Positions 51,541-60,556 of a stretch of DNA of 64,000 bases are shown in pieces. A program made the position numbers and the translations under genes. The number at the start of each line of letters is the position of its first letter. The stretch's first letter is position 1. Source of the stretch: Tritonibacter multivorans (GTDB lineage Bacteria > Pseudomonadota > Alphaproteobacteria > Rhodobacterales > Rhodobacteraceae); assembly GCF_001458415.1 (NCBI RefSeq), contig NZ_CYSD01000019.1, forward strand, positions 1-64,000, written 5' to 3'. The notes under the pieces are model-generated. The model ran no database searches, had not been told where the DNA came from, and saw nothing but the letters and a program-made list of their open reading frames with translations.

Positions 51541-53556
51541 TTACTCAGCGGCCAGCCCGCGCCCCTTCAGCAGGGCCTCAACGCCCGGCAGACGTCCCCG
51601 GAACGCAGTGTAGAGGTCCGCTGCATCCACAGATCCGCCTTTGGACAGGATGTGGTCTTCCAGCGCCTTGGCACGGCCTGCATCAAAGGCACTGCCCGCT
51701 TCTTCAAAGGCGGCAAAGGCATCGGCGTCCATAACTTCGGACCACATATAGCTGTAGTAGCCGCTGGAATAGCCGTCGCCTGCAAAGACATGGGCAAAAT
51801 GCGGTGTCGCATGGCGCATAATGATTGCGCTTGGCATGGCAATCTGGCTCAGCACCTCGGCCTGTTTGGCCATCGGATCCTTGGGGGCGGGCCCATCATG
51901 AAACGCCAGATCCACAAGCGCGGAGGCCACATATTCCACGGTGGCAAACCCCATGTCATAGGTCGCCGCCCCCAGCACCTTTTTCAGCATATCCGCAGGC
52001 ATCGGCGCGCCCGTATCGGAGTGAAGCGCGAATTCCTCCAGCACTTCAGGCACCTCGAGCCAATGTTCATACAACTGGCTGGGCAGCTCCACAAAATCGC
52101 GCGCCACGGATGTGCCGGACACGCTTTCATAGGTCACATTCGACAGCATCTGATGCAGCGCATGGCCGAACTCGTGGAACAGCGTGCGCGCGTCATCCCA
52201 ACTCAGCAGCGCAGGATCACCCTTGGCAAAGTTGCAAACATTGATGACCACAGGCGTCTGGCGCTTGGGGAACTTGGCCTGCGCCCGCATGGCCGAACAC
52301 CACGCGCCCGACCGTTTGGAGCCGCGTGCGAAGTAATCGCCGATGAAAACAGCCACGTGCTCGCCGCCGCGGGTGACTTCCCAAGCCCGGCAATCAGCAT
52401 GATAAAGCGGCACATCCAGCGGCGCGAACTCCAGCCCGAACAGGCGATTGGCGCAGGCAAACGACGCCTCGATCATCTGATCCAGCTGCAGATAGGGCTT
52501 CAGTTCTGCCTCATCCAGATCATGTTCCACCTTGCGGCGTTTCTCGGAGTAATAATGCCAATCCCAGGGTTGCAAATCGCCATTGATGCCATCCTCATGC
52601 ATCATGGCAGCAAGAATGCCTGCGTCGCGGTCGGCCTGCGCCTTGGCGGGCGTCCAGACCTGCATCAGCAAATCGCGCACCGCCTCGGGCGTACCGGCCA
52701 TTTCGGTCTCCAGTTTGTAGGCCGCGAAATTCTCATAGCCCAGCAGCTTGGCGCGTTCTTCGCGCAACGCCAGGATCTCGGCGGCGATGGCGCGGTTGTC
52801 GGTCTCACCACCATTGGCGCCACGCGCGGCCCAGGCCTCATGGGCTTTCTGGCGCAGATCGCGGCGCGGTGAGAACTGCAGAAACGGTGTCACCAACGAC
52901 CGTGCCAGGGTGACCACAGGACCGTCTGCCCCCTTCTCTTTGCCGGCCGTGCGCGCCGAGGACACCACAAAATCCGGCAACCCTTCAAGGTCGTCTTCTG
53001 ACAACGCCATAAACCACGTGCGCTCATCAGCGAGAAGGTTCTGGGTGAACTCGGTGCCGAGCGTGGCAAGACGGGATTTGATCTCCTGCATCCGCGCGTC
53101 GGCCGCACCTTCCAGCGCCGCGCCGCCGCGGACAAAGCCGCGATGGGTCAGCATAAGAACCCGGGCCTGTTCGTCGGTCAGATCAAGGCTGTCGCGGGCG
53201 TCCCAGACCGCTTTGACCTTTCCATAAAGAGCCTTGTTGGCGGTGATGGCGGAAAAATGCGCGGCAAGTTTCGGCGAGAATTCCCGCTGCAACGCCTCGC
53301 GCGCGTCATTGCTGTCTGCGCCTGCCACAGAATAAAACACCGACAGCACCTGTTCGAGCGGCACACAGGGCGCCTCCAGCGCCTCGATCACAGTGGCAAA
53401 TGTGGGGGCTTCGGAGCTCTCTGCAATGGCGTCAATCTGCGCCTTATGCGCGGCCAGCGCGGCGTCCAGTGCAGGGGCAAAATCCTCGTCGGAAATCTGG
53501 TCAAAGGGCGCGATGCCAAAAGGCGTGTCCCAGGATGCCAAAAGCGGGTTGGTCAT
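51541..53556 (-). CDS. M3-family oligopeptidase (oligopeptidase A / Dcp-like)
   Basis: 671 residues. A cytoplasmic zinc metallopeptidase that degrades short peptides, including cleaved signal peptides. The zinc motif HEFGH is at about residue 461 (ARTLFHEFGHALHQMLSNVT) with the downstream Glu region in SVARDFVELPSQLYEHWLEV. N-terminal helices (IAPFDQISDEDFAPALDAAL) and the C-terminal YSSGYYSYMWSEVMDADAFA match OpdA/PrlC and Dcp. The assignment between the two is not made. The start at 53556 (MTNPLLASWDTPFG) has AAGGAG 9 bases upstream. Confidence 0.93.
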   Translation of the reverse strand: MTNPLLASWDTPFGIAPFDQISDEDFAPALDAALAAHKAQIDAIAESSEAPTFATVIEALEAPCVPLEQVLSVFYSVAGADSNDAREALQREFSPKLAAHFSAITANKALYGKVKAVWDARDSLDLTDEQARVLMLTHRGFVRGGAALEGAADARMQEIKSRLATLGTEFTQNLLADERTWFMALSEDDLEGLPDFVVSSARTAGKEKGADGPVVTLARSLVTPFLQFSPRRDLRQKAHEAWAARGANGGETDNRAIAAEILALREERAKLLGYENFAAYKLETEMAGTPEAVRDLLMQVWTPAKAQADRDAGILAAMMHEDGINGDLQPWDWHYYSEKRRKVEHDLDEAELKPYLQLDQMIEASFACANRLFGLEFAPLDVPLYHADCRAWEVTRGGEHVAVFIGDYFARGSKRSGAWCSAMRAQAKFPKRQTPVVINVCNFAKGDPALLSWDDARTLFHEFGHALHQMLSNVTYESVSGTSVARDFVELPSQLYEHWLEVPEVLEEFALHSDTGAPMPADMLKKVLGAATYDMGFATVEYVASALVDLAFHDGPAPKDPMAKQAEVLSQIAMPSAIIMRHATPHFAHVFAGDGYSSGYYSYMWSEVMDADAFAAFEEAGSAFDAGRAKALEDHILSKGGSVDAADLYTAFRGRLPGVEALLKGRGLAAE

Positions 53557-53680
53557 GTGCAATCTCCTTTGGATTGAACCTAGTGCGCCCCTCGCCCTGC
53601 TGCAATCGTCTGAAAAGAAAGAATGCATCGCGTCTGGCCTCGGCCACGGGCGCGCAGCGCACGCGGCCCCCCGGCGGCTG

Positions 53681-53741
53681 TGCGCCGATCATCTTTGATG
53701 ATCGGCGCAGGGCGCAAGCGCGCGCGCCTTCGGCGCGCGCG
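53681..53741. repeat. tandem pair of strong hairpins
   Basis: TGCGCCGATCATC (53681-53693) and GATGATCGGCGCA (53697-53709) are perfect 13-bp arms with a TTT loop. CGCGCGCGCC (53719-53728) and GGCGCGCGCG (53732-53741) follow with a TTC loop. Both lie between the start of the M3 peptidase gene and the end of the amino-acid permease gene, on the path of minus-strand transcription. Neither has a T-run. Confidence 0.75.
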
Positions 53742-53774
53742 ACCACCGCAGAACGTGAGGTTTGCTAAGGTGGA

Positions 53775-54578
53775 TCAGGTTTCGTGGCGTCGGCGCAGAT
53801 GCTGTTCCAACCGACGCAGCAGCAGCGACAGGGTCACCGTCATGATCAGATAGACCAGCGCCACCATATTGTAGGTCTCAAAATAGCGAAAATTGCTGGC
53901 CGCCATCACCTTGCCAAGCTGTGTGACGTCCAGCACCCCAAGGACCGACACCAGCGAGCTGTCCTTGACCAGCGCCACAAAATCATTGCCCAAGGGCGGC
54001 AGAATGGTGCGGATCGCCTGCGGGAACACCACCAGCCGGAACCGCTGCCAGCCGGACAGGCCCAGCGCCTTGGCAGCCTCCACCTGGCCCTCAGGCACCG
54101 CATCAAGACCAGCGCGGAAAATCTCGGCTATGAATGCGGAGTAGGCGATCATCAGCGCCATCACTGCCCGCCACATCAAGGGAAACGCCCGGCTGCGAAC
54201 GGGGTCCACCTCAAAAAACGCCGCCAGCCAATTGCGCAAATCCACCAGCGCCGGGGCCAGCACAAAGGCCACATATAAAAGGAGCACTATGATCGGCACG
54301 CCGCGGATGATCTCGATATAGAACCGGCAGATTTGGCGAAGCACCAGCCAGCGCGACCGTTCGCCCAAAGCCAGCCCCAACCCAAGGGTCGAGGCCAGCA
54401 CAAAGCTGATCAGCGTGACCATCACCGTCACCCCGATCCCCTGGGTCAAGGTGCCCATGATCTGGCTGTAAAGCGGGCTTTGCCAAACCTGCACGGCCAG
54501 ATAAACGCCCATCCCTGCCGCGGCCAAAAGCCACCAGGGGAAATCCTCTTTCTCGCCGGGTCGGTTGCGATTGCTCAT
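53775..54578 (-). CDS. polar amino-acid ABC transporter permease
   Basis: 267 residues. HisM/GlnP-type permease: several hydrophobic helices with the first periplasmic part near WQSPLYSQIMGTLTQGIGV, the conserved YIEIIRGVPIIVLLLYVAFV and the EAA loop EGQVEAAKALGLSGWQRFRL. FPQAIRTILPPLGNDFVALV is diagnostic for the polar amino-acid group. The start at 54578 (MSNRNRPGEKEDF) is preferred to 54614. The gene follows its binding protein with a hairpin terminator/attenuator between them. The ATPase partner is not in the neighbourhood. Confidence 0.88.
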   Translation of the reverse strand: MSNRNRPGEKEDFPWWLLAAAGMGVYLAVQVWQSPLYSQIMGTLTQGIGVTVMVTLISFVLASTLGLGLALGERSRWLVLRQICRFYIEIIRGVPIIVLLLYVAFVLAPALVDLRNWLAAFFEVDPVRSRAFPLMWRAVMALMIAYSAFIAEIFRAGLDAVPEGQVEAAKALGLSGWQRFRLVVFPQAIRTILPPLGNDFVALVKDSSLVSVLGVLDVTQLGKVMAASNFRYFETYNMVALVYLIMTVTLSLLLRRLEQHLRRRHET

Positions 54579-54611
54579 TGCCTCATCCTCTGGCCGCCCA
54601 TTCTGGAACAG

Positions 54612-54647
54612 CAAAACCCCGGCCGCTGTCTGCGCAGAGGCCGGGGT
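54612..54647 (-). terminator. internal terminator/attenuator between binding-protein and permease genes
   Basis: On the minus strand ACCCCGGCC and GGCCGGGGT (54639-54647 and 54616-54624 as arms) form a 9-bp stem followed by TTTTG. Placed after the binding-protein gene and before the permease, it fits partial termination that makes far more binding protein than permease. Confidence 0.75.
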
Positions 54648-54668
54648 CTATGGTGACGTCTTAGCGCG

Positions 54669-55472
54669 TTACTGGCCCATTTTGTAATCTAGGAACCACT
54701 TCTTATTGAGCGCCGCGAGCGTGCCATCGGCCTCCATCGCGTCAAGGGCTGCATCAAAAGCCGCCACCAGATCCGATCCTTTGGGGAAGATGAAGCCAAA
54801 ATCTTCGGTGCCGAGCGGGTCACCAATGATCTTCAGTGCCCCCCCCGAGGCGGCGACAAACCCATTGGCTGCGGTGCTGTCTGACAGGGCCAGATCCACA
54901 TCGCCCACGCGCAGCGCCTGCAGCGAAGCGCCAAAGGTTTCAAACAGTTTGATGCGCGGGTTGGCCTCATCCCCGTCCAGCACGTCATAGACGGTCACGT
55001 AAAACGGCGTCGTGCCGGGCTGCGCCGCGGCCAGCAGATCCGGGTCAGCGGCAAAACCCGCGGCGTCGTCAAAGCGGGTCTCGTCACCGGCCACAATCAT
55101 CCGCATCTGCGAGGTCAGGTAGGAGCGCGAGAAATCGACCTGCTCTTTGCGGTCATCGCGAATGGTGATGCCGTTCATCGCCACATCATACTGCGCGGCG
55201 GTGATGGCAGGGATCATCGCATCCCATGACGTGTTCTCGTAGACCACAGTGATATTGATCCGCGACGCGATCTCTGCCACGGCGTCATATTCCCAGCCCA
55301 CGGCGGCACCGGATGTGTCGATGAACTGCAGCGGCGGATAGGTGTTTTCCGAGGCCATCACCACTTCGCGCCCGCCCAGATCCGGCAGGTCAGCGGCAAA
55401 GGCAGCGGTACTCAGCGTTGCAGGGGCAAGGCTGGCCACGGCGAACAAGGCGGTTTTCACGAGGGTCTTCAT
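54669..55472 (-). CDS. periplasmic amino-acid-binding protein (SBP_bac_3)
   Basis: 267 residues with a signal peptide (MKTLVKTALFAVASLAPATL, cleavage after AFAA). The mature start VVMASENTYPPLQFIDTSGA is the diagnostic SBP_bac_3 opening, followed by GWEYDAVAEIASRINI, WDAMIPAITAAQYDVAMNGI and RKEQVDFSRSYLTSQM. It captures a polar amino acid (type unresolved) for the permease encoded downstream. The start at 55472 has GGAG 9 bases upstream. It heads the permease operon on the minus strand. Confidence 0.9.
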   Translation of the reverse strand: MKTLVKTALFAVASLAPATLSTAAFAADLPDLGGREVVMASENTYPPLQFIDTSGAAVGWEYDAVAEIASRINITVVYENTSWDAMIPAITAAQYDVAMNGITIRDDRKEQVDFSRSYLTSQMRMIVAGDETRFDDAAGFAADPDLLAAAQPGTTPFYVTVYDVLDGDEANPRIKLFETFGASLQALRVGDVDLALSDSTAANGFVAASGGALKIIGDPLGTEDFGFIFPKGSDLVAAFDAALDAMEADGTLAALNKKWFLDYKMGQ

Positions 55473-55526
55473 GCGGGCACTCCTTCGGAAGCTATTATTT
55501 GGGAATGGAGCCAAGGGGACGCGGGG

Positions 55527-56642
55527 TCAAGCCCCCGCCATGCCCCCTGCGACCGCCCCAGCCCTGTCCTCAGCCCCGTCTTCAGCCCCGTCCTTAGTAC
55601 TGTGGGACCCACAGACAGGACAGTCGCCACGGGGTTTCAGCGCGATTTTGCGGGTCTCTCCATAGAGGGCGTCATAGATCAGCATTTCCCCCCGCAGAGG
55701 GGCACCAGCACCGGTGATGACCTTGATCGCCTCTACCGCCATCATCGCACCAATCACACCCGGAAGCGGGCCAATCACACCGGCCTCAGAACAGCTGGGC
55801 GCCAGCCCCGGTGCAGGCGCTTCCGGAAAGATACATTCGTAACAGGGCGCCCCTTCGGCCGGATGAAAGACCGAAATTTGCCCCTCCCATTGGCTGAGCG
55901 CACCGGAGATCAGCGGCACGCCCCGCGTCACCGCCGCCGCATTGGCCAGATAACGCGTGTCGAAATTATCGGTGCCGTCCAGGATCAGGTCGTAGTCGGC
56001 AAACAGCTCTGCGGCGATTTCGCCGTCCAGACGGCGGTGATAGGGGCGCACGGTGACATAGGGGTTTTGCGCCTCCATGGCCGCCTTGGCCGAGAACACC
56101 TTGGGCGTGCCAATGGCGGCATCGGTGTGAATGACCTGTCGCTGCAGGTTGGCGTTTTCCACAATGTCATCGTCAATGACACCAATTGTACCGACGCCAG
56201 CCGCCGCCAAATACTGTAGCGCCGGTGCGCCAAGCCCCCCGGCCCCAATGACCAGCACCCGCGCCTCTTTCAGGCGCTTCTGACCCAGCCCCCCCACTTC
56301 GCGCAGAACGATGTGGCGGGCATAGCGGTTGAGCTCGGTTTCAGTGAACAAGGGGGTATCCTCTGTCATAGTGGTGTCTTCAGGGGGCTGGGCGCGGGCC
56401 CGCAGGCGGCGCAGCAGGCTGGCATAGCCCGCAATAAGCCCCGCAACACCCGCCAAGATCAGCCAGGTCGCGGCCGAGCCCCCGGTGGCTTCGCGCAGCG
56501 GCGCGCCATCAGGAAGTGTCAGATGGATCAGCAGCACCGCAAGGTAGAGCACTGCCAACAGCGACAGGCGGAGCGGGCGCGTGAACCGCAACAGCTGACC
56601 ACCCCACCAGATCAGGGCAGCAAGGGCAAGGATCTGGATCAT
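55527..56642 (-). CDS. moeB: membrane-anchored MoeB/ThiF-type E1 adenylyltransferase
   Basis: 371 residues. Residues 1-85 hold two to three hydrophobic helices (IQILALAALIWWGGQLLRF, LRLSLLAVLYLAVLLIHLTL, ATWLILAGVAGLIAGYASLL). From about 92 a complete E1 domain follows: LNRYARHIVLREVGGLGQKR, the ATP loop RVLVIGAGGLGAPALQYLAA, DDDIVENANLQRQVIH, and the zinc CxxC pairs (CYECIFPE and CPVCGSH). It adenylates the C-terminus of a sulfur carrier such as MoaD or ThiS. The N-terminal membrane part is in frame and I believe conserved in Rhodobacterales. The tail has short imperfect DGAED repeats. Probably co-transcribed with dut upstream. Confidence 0.85.
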   Translation of the reverse strand: MIQILALAALIWWGGQLLRFTRPLRLSLLAVLYLAVLLIHLTLPDGAPLREATGGSAATWLILAGVAGLIAGYASLLRRLRARAQPPEDTTMTEDTPLFTETELNRYARHIVLREVGGLGQKRLKEARVLVIGAGGLGAPALQYLAAAGVGTIGVIDDDIVENANLQRQVIHTDAAIGTPKVFSAKAAMEAQNPYVTVRPYHRRLDGEIAAELFADYDLILDGTDNFDTRYLANAAAVTRGVPLISGALSQWEGQISVFHPAEGAPCYECIFPEAPAPGLAPSCSEAGVIGPLPGVIGAMMAVEAIKVITGAGAPLRGEMLIYDALYGETRKIALKPRGDCPVCGSHSTKDGAEDGAEDRAGAVAGGMAGA

Positions 56643-56669
56643 GGCGCGGGCTCTCCTGCGGGTGTTTTG

Positions 56670-57155
56670 TTACGTCTGAGTGGTGCCAGTGGACCCAAAG
56701 CCCCCCGCCCCACGCGCGGTCTGTTCGGAAAACTCTTCCACGACATTCACTTGCGGGCGCACAACGGGGACAAACATCATCTGGGCAATGCGTTCGCCCG
56801 GTTCAATAACAATCGCATCAGATCCGACCGGATTTCGGTTCCAGACAGAGATAAACACCTGCCCCATATAGTCCGCGTCGATCAAACCGACAGTATTGCC
56901 CATGACCAGACCCTTCTTATGGCCCAGCCCCGAGCGCGGCATGATCAGCGCCGCCATATGGGCATTGCCCATCCCCAACGCGAGCCCCGAGGGCACCAGC
57001 GTTGCGGGCGCTTGCGGCGCGATCTCGATGGCGTCGTCAATGCAGGCGAACAGGTCAACGGCAGCGGCCATATCGCTCTGATAGCCGGGCAAGCCCCAGT
57101 CGTTCAGGCGTGCGTCCAGCACCTTGAGTTCGATTGCAGGGGTGGCTGGCAGCAT
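56670..57155 (-). CDS. dut: deoxyuridine 5'-triphosphate nucleotidohydrolase (dUTPase)
   Basis: 161 residues. It hydrolyses dUTP to dUMP and pyrophosphate as a homotrimer, preventing uracil incorporation. Motif 1 is in QSDMAAAVDLFACIDD (a slight variant), motif 2 is MPRSGLGHKKGLVMGN, motif 3 is VGLIDADYMGQVFISVWNRN, motif 4 is PGERIAQMMFVPV and motif 5 is RGAGGFGSTGTTQ. The start at 57155 (MLPATPAIELKVL) follows GAGGAGAG. It is followed 27 bp later by the moeB-like gene. Confidence 0.96.
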   Translation of the reverse strand: MLPATPAIELKVLDARLNDWGLPGYQSDMAAAVDLFACIDDAIEIAPQAPATLVPSGLALGMGNAHMAALIMPRSGLGHKKGLVMGNTVGLIDADYMGQVFISVWNRNPVGSDAIVIEPGERIAQMMFVPVVRPQVNVVEEFSEQTARGAGGFGSTGTTQT

Positions 57156-57269
57156 TTGGGCTCTCCTCTGGGGGGTCCGGGCTGGGACCACGAATTTCGT
57201 CGGCCTTGCGCATACAGGATCCCCCCGCTCAGCACAATTCCCGCGCAAACGCAGAGGCCTGAGTGCGAT

Positions 57270-59861
57270 TTAGCCCTTCGCGGTCAAAAGCCCAGAAATC
57301 GCGGCCTGCAATTCGGCTTCGGTGAAAGGTTTGCCCAGAACCGGACGATCAGACAGGCGCGGTGGCAGCTGGTTCAGCTCGCCATAGCCAGTGACAAACA
57401 CAAAAGGCACGCCCAAGGCTGTCAGCTGATCGGCCACAGGGATGGAACTGCCTTGTCGCGCGCCAAGGTTGATGTCCAGACAGGCGAAATCGGGTGTGTG
57501 ATCCTGCAGATACTTCAACGCATCGCCGACATTGGAATGGGCTGCCACACTTTGGCAGCCAATATCGCGCAGGCTTGCCGAAAGTGTCATTGAAATTACA
57601 AAATTATCCTCAAGCAGCAGACATTTGGCTTTCCCTTGCTGCAGCAATCCGGGGATCGACACCGACTCTGTCGGGGCGCTCTGCCGGGGCGGCGCCGGGG
57701 TGGCTTCAGCAGACGCGCCGTCGATCGGACGCAACGCCGCGCTTGGGATCTCCAGCACAGCACGCACCCCATCACGCGCAAATGTCACCTCGGCTTTGCC
57801 GCCCAGTTCAAAGGGGATGGCCTCGCGGATCAGGGTCAGGCCAAAGCCCGGCTCGGGGGTCGCAGGCACCGCGGGGCCTCCGTTTTCCTGCCACAAAAGC
57901 CGCCAGTGGCCGTCGCGTTCCACCAGACCAATCATGACCTCGCCGTTTTGCGACAGCGCCCCATGGCTGCGGGCATTCGACGCCAGTTCGTGCAGCACCA
58001 TCGCCAGAAGTGGGACGGTATTGCTGCGCAGTTCGACCGCACCATGGGGCAGCGACACGGCCTCACCGGCGCGGAATTCCGCCGCCAGCACATCGGCCAA
58101 AGGCACCCAGCGTTCGGTGTCCCCCAACCCCTGCCCATAGGCATCATAGGCCCGCGCCAGCGTGGCAATCCGCGCCTCTTGTGATGCGGCATAGCTGTCG
58201 ATGGTCTTATTGTCGCGCCGCCCGCCGCGCGCCAGCCGCGCCATCAGCGACAGCAGGTTTTTCACCCGGTGGTTCAGTTCGTTCATCATCAGGAACTGCT
58301 GCTCGCCAAAGGCAACAGCCGCTGCGCGGAATTCAAACGCCGACAGGCAGCTGCGCGCCAGCGAGCGGGCAAAGCGGATATCCATGTCAGACCAGACCTG
58401 CGATTGGCCTTCGACTTCTTCCAGATACGCCGTGAAGGATCCCCTTGGACTCAGTCGTGGGCCATCCTCGTCCTGATCCAGCGTTTTTTGCGGTGCGCCC
58501 GCCCAGGCGACCTGCTGCGAGATCGGACGGCGGAACACGGCAAGGGCCTTATCCCGCGCCAGCCCCAAAACGACAGCGCCCACCGGGTCGCCGTCGCCCT
58601 GTGGCAGCCCCGGCACTGCAGACAGCATTTCCTGCGTGACAAGGGTATTGTCCTGCTGCGTCATGGCTTCGACCACCAGCATCCCAACCGCACGAGGACC
58701 GGGCACCTGCCCAAAGCTAAAGGTCTCTTCTCCGGCCCGAAGGACCAGCCCATCGGCTTCGAGATGCGCCAAAATCTGCGGCGCCAGCCGGGCAAAGGCG
58801 GCCTCTGCCGGTCCCGGCACAGCCAGCTCGCGATGGGTGATTTCACACAGATCCTCTACTTGTGCTGCCACCCGCAGGGCATCTGCCCGCGCCAAGAGCC
58901 CCAGTCGTGCCGTGATCAGAGGCGCCATGTGGGTCAGCAGCGCGCGCAGCTCTGCACTGGGGGCGCGGGGGCTGCGGTGATGGAACGACACCATCCCCCA
59001 AAGCCGCCCGTCCTGCAGCACCGACAGGGTCAGCGTCGCCCGGCTGCTAAGGTTGCGCAGGTATTGCAGATGCACCGGTGAAACCCCGCGCAGATGCCCC
59101 TGCGACATATCAAGCGGCGGCAGATCCGCGCCTGCCGCCAAAATCGGCGACGGCTCTGCATCCACATCCGCGATAAAGCGCAGGGGCACCGTTTCCATAA
59201 TCTTCCGGGCCTGAGGCGGGATGTCCCAATGGGGGAACCGCAGGCCCAACAGGGGCTCCATATCCGGTGCGCAACATTCGGCGATCACCGCACCGTTGAA
59301 GTCTTCGTCAAACCGGTAGGCCAGCACCCGATCATAGCCCGAGAGCTCTTGCAGCAGGTCAACCAGACGCACCCACATGCTGTCTTCGTCCTCTGCCAGC
59401 GCGCAGGTCGCATCCAGATCAAGCAGCGCATCACCAAGTCCAGCTTCGGGCTGGGGGTCCTCAATGTCTTGAACCGGTTCCAGCTCCAGCACCACATAAT
59501 CGCCGCTGGCATAGGCTGCGACCTCAAGGGGGTGGTCGGCGATTTCAAAACGGCCCAGACCACAGCGGCGGGTTTCGAGCCCAGCACGCGCGTCGGCCGA
59601 AAGAAGCGCGGTCAGAAGACCCGCTGGCAGCACGTCTTCTGCCCCCTGCCCCAGCACCACAGACGGCGCGAAAGCCGCGCCCAGAATGCTCGCAAGATTT
59701 TCGCTCACATAGCCAACCGTATGGGCCTTGCGCTCCAAGGCCAAAAGCCCGCCTAAAGGCTGCACGAGCTCCGGTATATGCACTGGTTCGCTTGCACATT
59801 TATGCAGGGCCTCCTCAAGCGCGGCTGCGTCACTCAGGAGGGGGGGATCACTCTGGCTCAT
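57270..59861 (-). CDS. bphP: bacteriophytochrome hybrid histidine kinase (PAS-GAF-PHY-HWE kinase-REC)
   Basis: 863 residues. Cys22 (LHKCASEPVHIPELVQPLGG) is the biliverdin-binding cysteine. The GAF domain has YDRVLAYRFDEDFNGAVIAE and SPVHLQYLRNL with the conserved His264; the PxSDIP motif reads PHWDIP (210-215), Trp replacing Ser. PHY has the tongue motif PRGSF (472-476). The kinase is of the HWE type (NELNHRVKNLLSL, phosphoacceptor His531; WQENGG). A response-regulator domain with Asp796 (CLDINLGARQGS) ends the protein. It should switch state with red/far-red light and signal by phosphotransfer, here partly within one chain. It overlaps bphO by 4 bases. Confidence 0.9.
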   Translation of the reverse strand: MSQSDPPLLSDAAALEEALHKCASEPVHIPELVQPLGGLLALERKAHTVGYVSENLASILGAAFAPSVVLGQGAEDVLPAGLLTALLSADARAGLETRRCGLGRFEIADHPLEVAAYASGDYVVLELEPVQDIEDPQPEAGLGDALLDLDATCALAEDEDSMWVRLVDLLQELSGYDRVLAYRFDEDFNGAVIAECCAPDMEPLLGLRFPHWDIPPQARKIMETVPLRFIADVDAEPSPILAAGADLPPLDMSQGHLRGVSPVHLQYLRNLSSRATLTLSVLQDGRLWGMVSFHHRSPRAPSAELRALLTHMAPLITARLGLLARADALRVAAQVEDLCEITHRELAVPGPAEAAFARLAPQILAHLEADGLVLRAGEETFSFGQVPGPRAVGMLVVEAMTQQDNTLVTQEMLSAVPGLPQGDGDPVGAVVLGLARDKALAVFRRPISQQVAWAGAPQKTLDQDEDGPRLSPRGSFTAYLEEVEGQSQVWSDMDIRFARSLARSCLSAFEFRAAAVAFGEQQFLMMNELNHRVKNLLSLMARLARGGRRDNKTIDSYAASQEARIATLARAYDAYGQGLGDTERWVPLADVLAAEFRAGEAVSLPHGAVELRSNTVPLLAMVLHELASNARSHGALSQNGEVMIGLVERDGHWRLLWQENGGPAVPATPEPGFGLTLIREAIPFELGGKAEVTFARDGVRAVLEIPSAALRPIDGASAEATPAPPRQSAPTESVSIPGLLQQGKAKCLLLEDNFVISMTLSASLRDIGCQSVAAHSNVGDALKYLQDHTPDFACLDINLGARQGSSIPVADQLTALGVPFVFVTGYGELNQLPPRLSDRPVLGKPFTEAELQAAISGLLTAKG

Positions 59862-60421
59862 TGCGCCATCTCTCCTGTCTTAGCTGCCGCCCGCCCCGCC
59901 AAAGCGGCCTCGCTCAGCGTATCAAACACCAGATGCGCACCCTGCGTTGCCTGTTCCGCATCAGGCGCAGCCGCATCAAGTGCACCAAAAAACTGTTTCA
60001 GAGCCCCGGATTTTGCAAAGCCTCCGGCATGGGCCAAATAGGTCGTCGCGGCCGCCGCGCCCCAGGGCAGCGTGGACAGGCTGCGGGACAGAACCTGAGC
60101 CCCAAGGCAAGACCCCAGCAGCGCATAGCTCACCCCCCAGGCCTCGCTTTCAGAGGCAAGCGACCGTGGGGAGACTGCGGGCAGCGCCTGCCCCAGATCT
60201 CGTGAGAGTGCGACCAGCGCGTCGCGATGATGCCGCGTCTCGGCCAAATCGCCCCGCAGGGCCGCCGCAGCCAGCCCCAGCGATCCATGCACATGCGCCA
60301 TGGCCCGAAGATACCGGGCATAGGCCTGCGCATCCGCAAAGCCCGCATCCCCCCAGAACAGGGCTTCGGTGTCTTCATGGCGTGCACGGCTGCGTGCCTT
60401 CAGCTCTTGGCGAATGGACAT
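59858..60421 (-). CDS. bphO: heme oxygenase of the phytochrome operon
   Basis: 187 residues. MSIRQELKARSRARHEDTEA contains the proximal heme ligand His in RARHEDTEALFWG; the distal helix is WGVSYALLGSCLGAQVLSRS with the Gly-rich turn. It opens heme with O2 and reductant to biliverdin IX-alpha, iron and CO, supplying the chromophore for BphP. Its TGA overlaps the bphP start (ATGA), the standard bphO-bphP arrangement, so the two are co-translated. coaBC lies 135 bp upstream on the same strand. Confidence 0.9.
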   Translation of the reverse strand: MSIRQELKARSRARHEDTEALFWGDAGFADAQAYARYLRAMAHVHGSLGLAAAALRGDLAETRHHRDALVALSRDLGQALPAVSPRSLASESEAWGVSYALLGSCLGAQVLSRSLSTLPWGAAAATTYLAHAGGFAKSGALKQFFGALDAAAPDAEQATQGAHLVFDTLSEAALAGRAAAKTGEMAQ

Positions 60422-60556
60422 GCCTGGTGTTTCTCCTGCCCTCTATGCGCGCGCTTTTGCTGCGCACCGCTGACGTGTGACGTCTAGCAGGACCAGAGTA
60501 ATCAGATTTTGCGCCAAGACCAGCCCCTTGCAAGAGAAGATGGTCAATCCAGCGGC

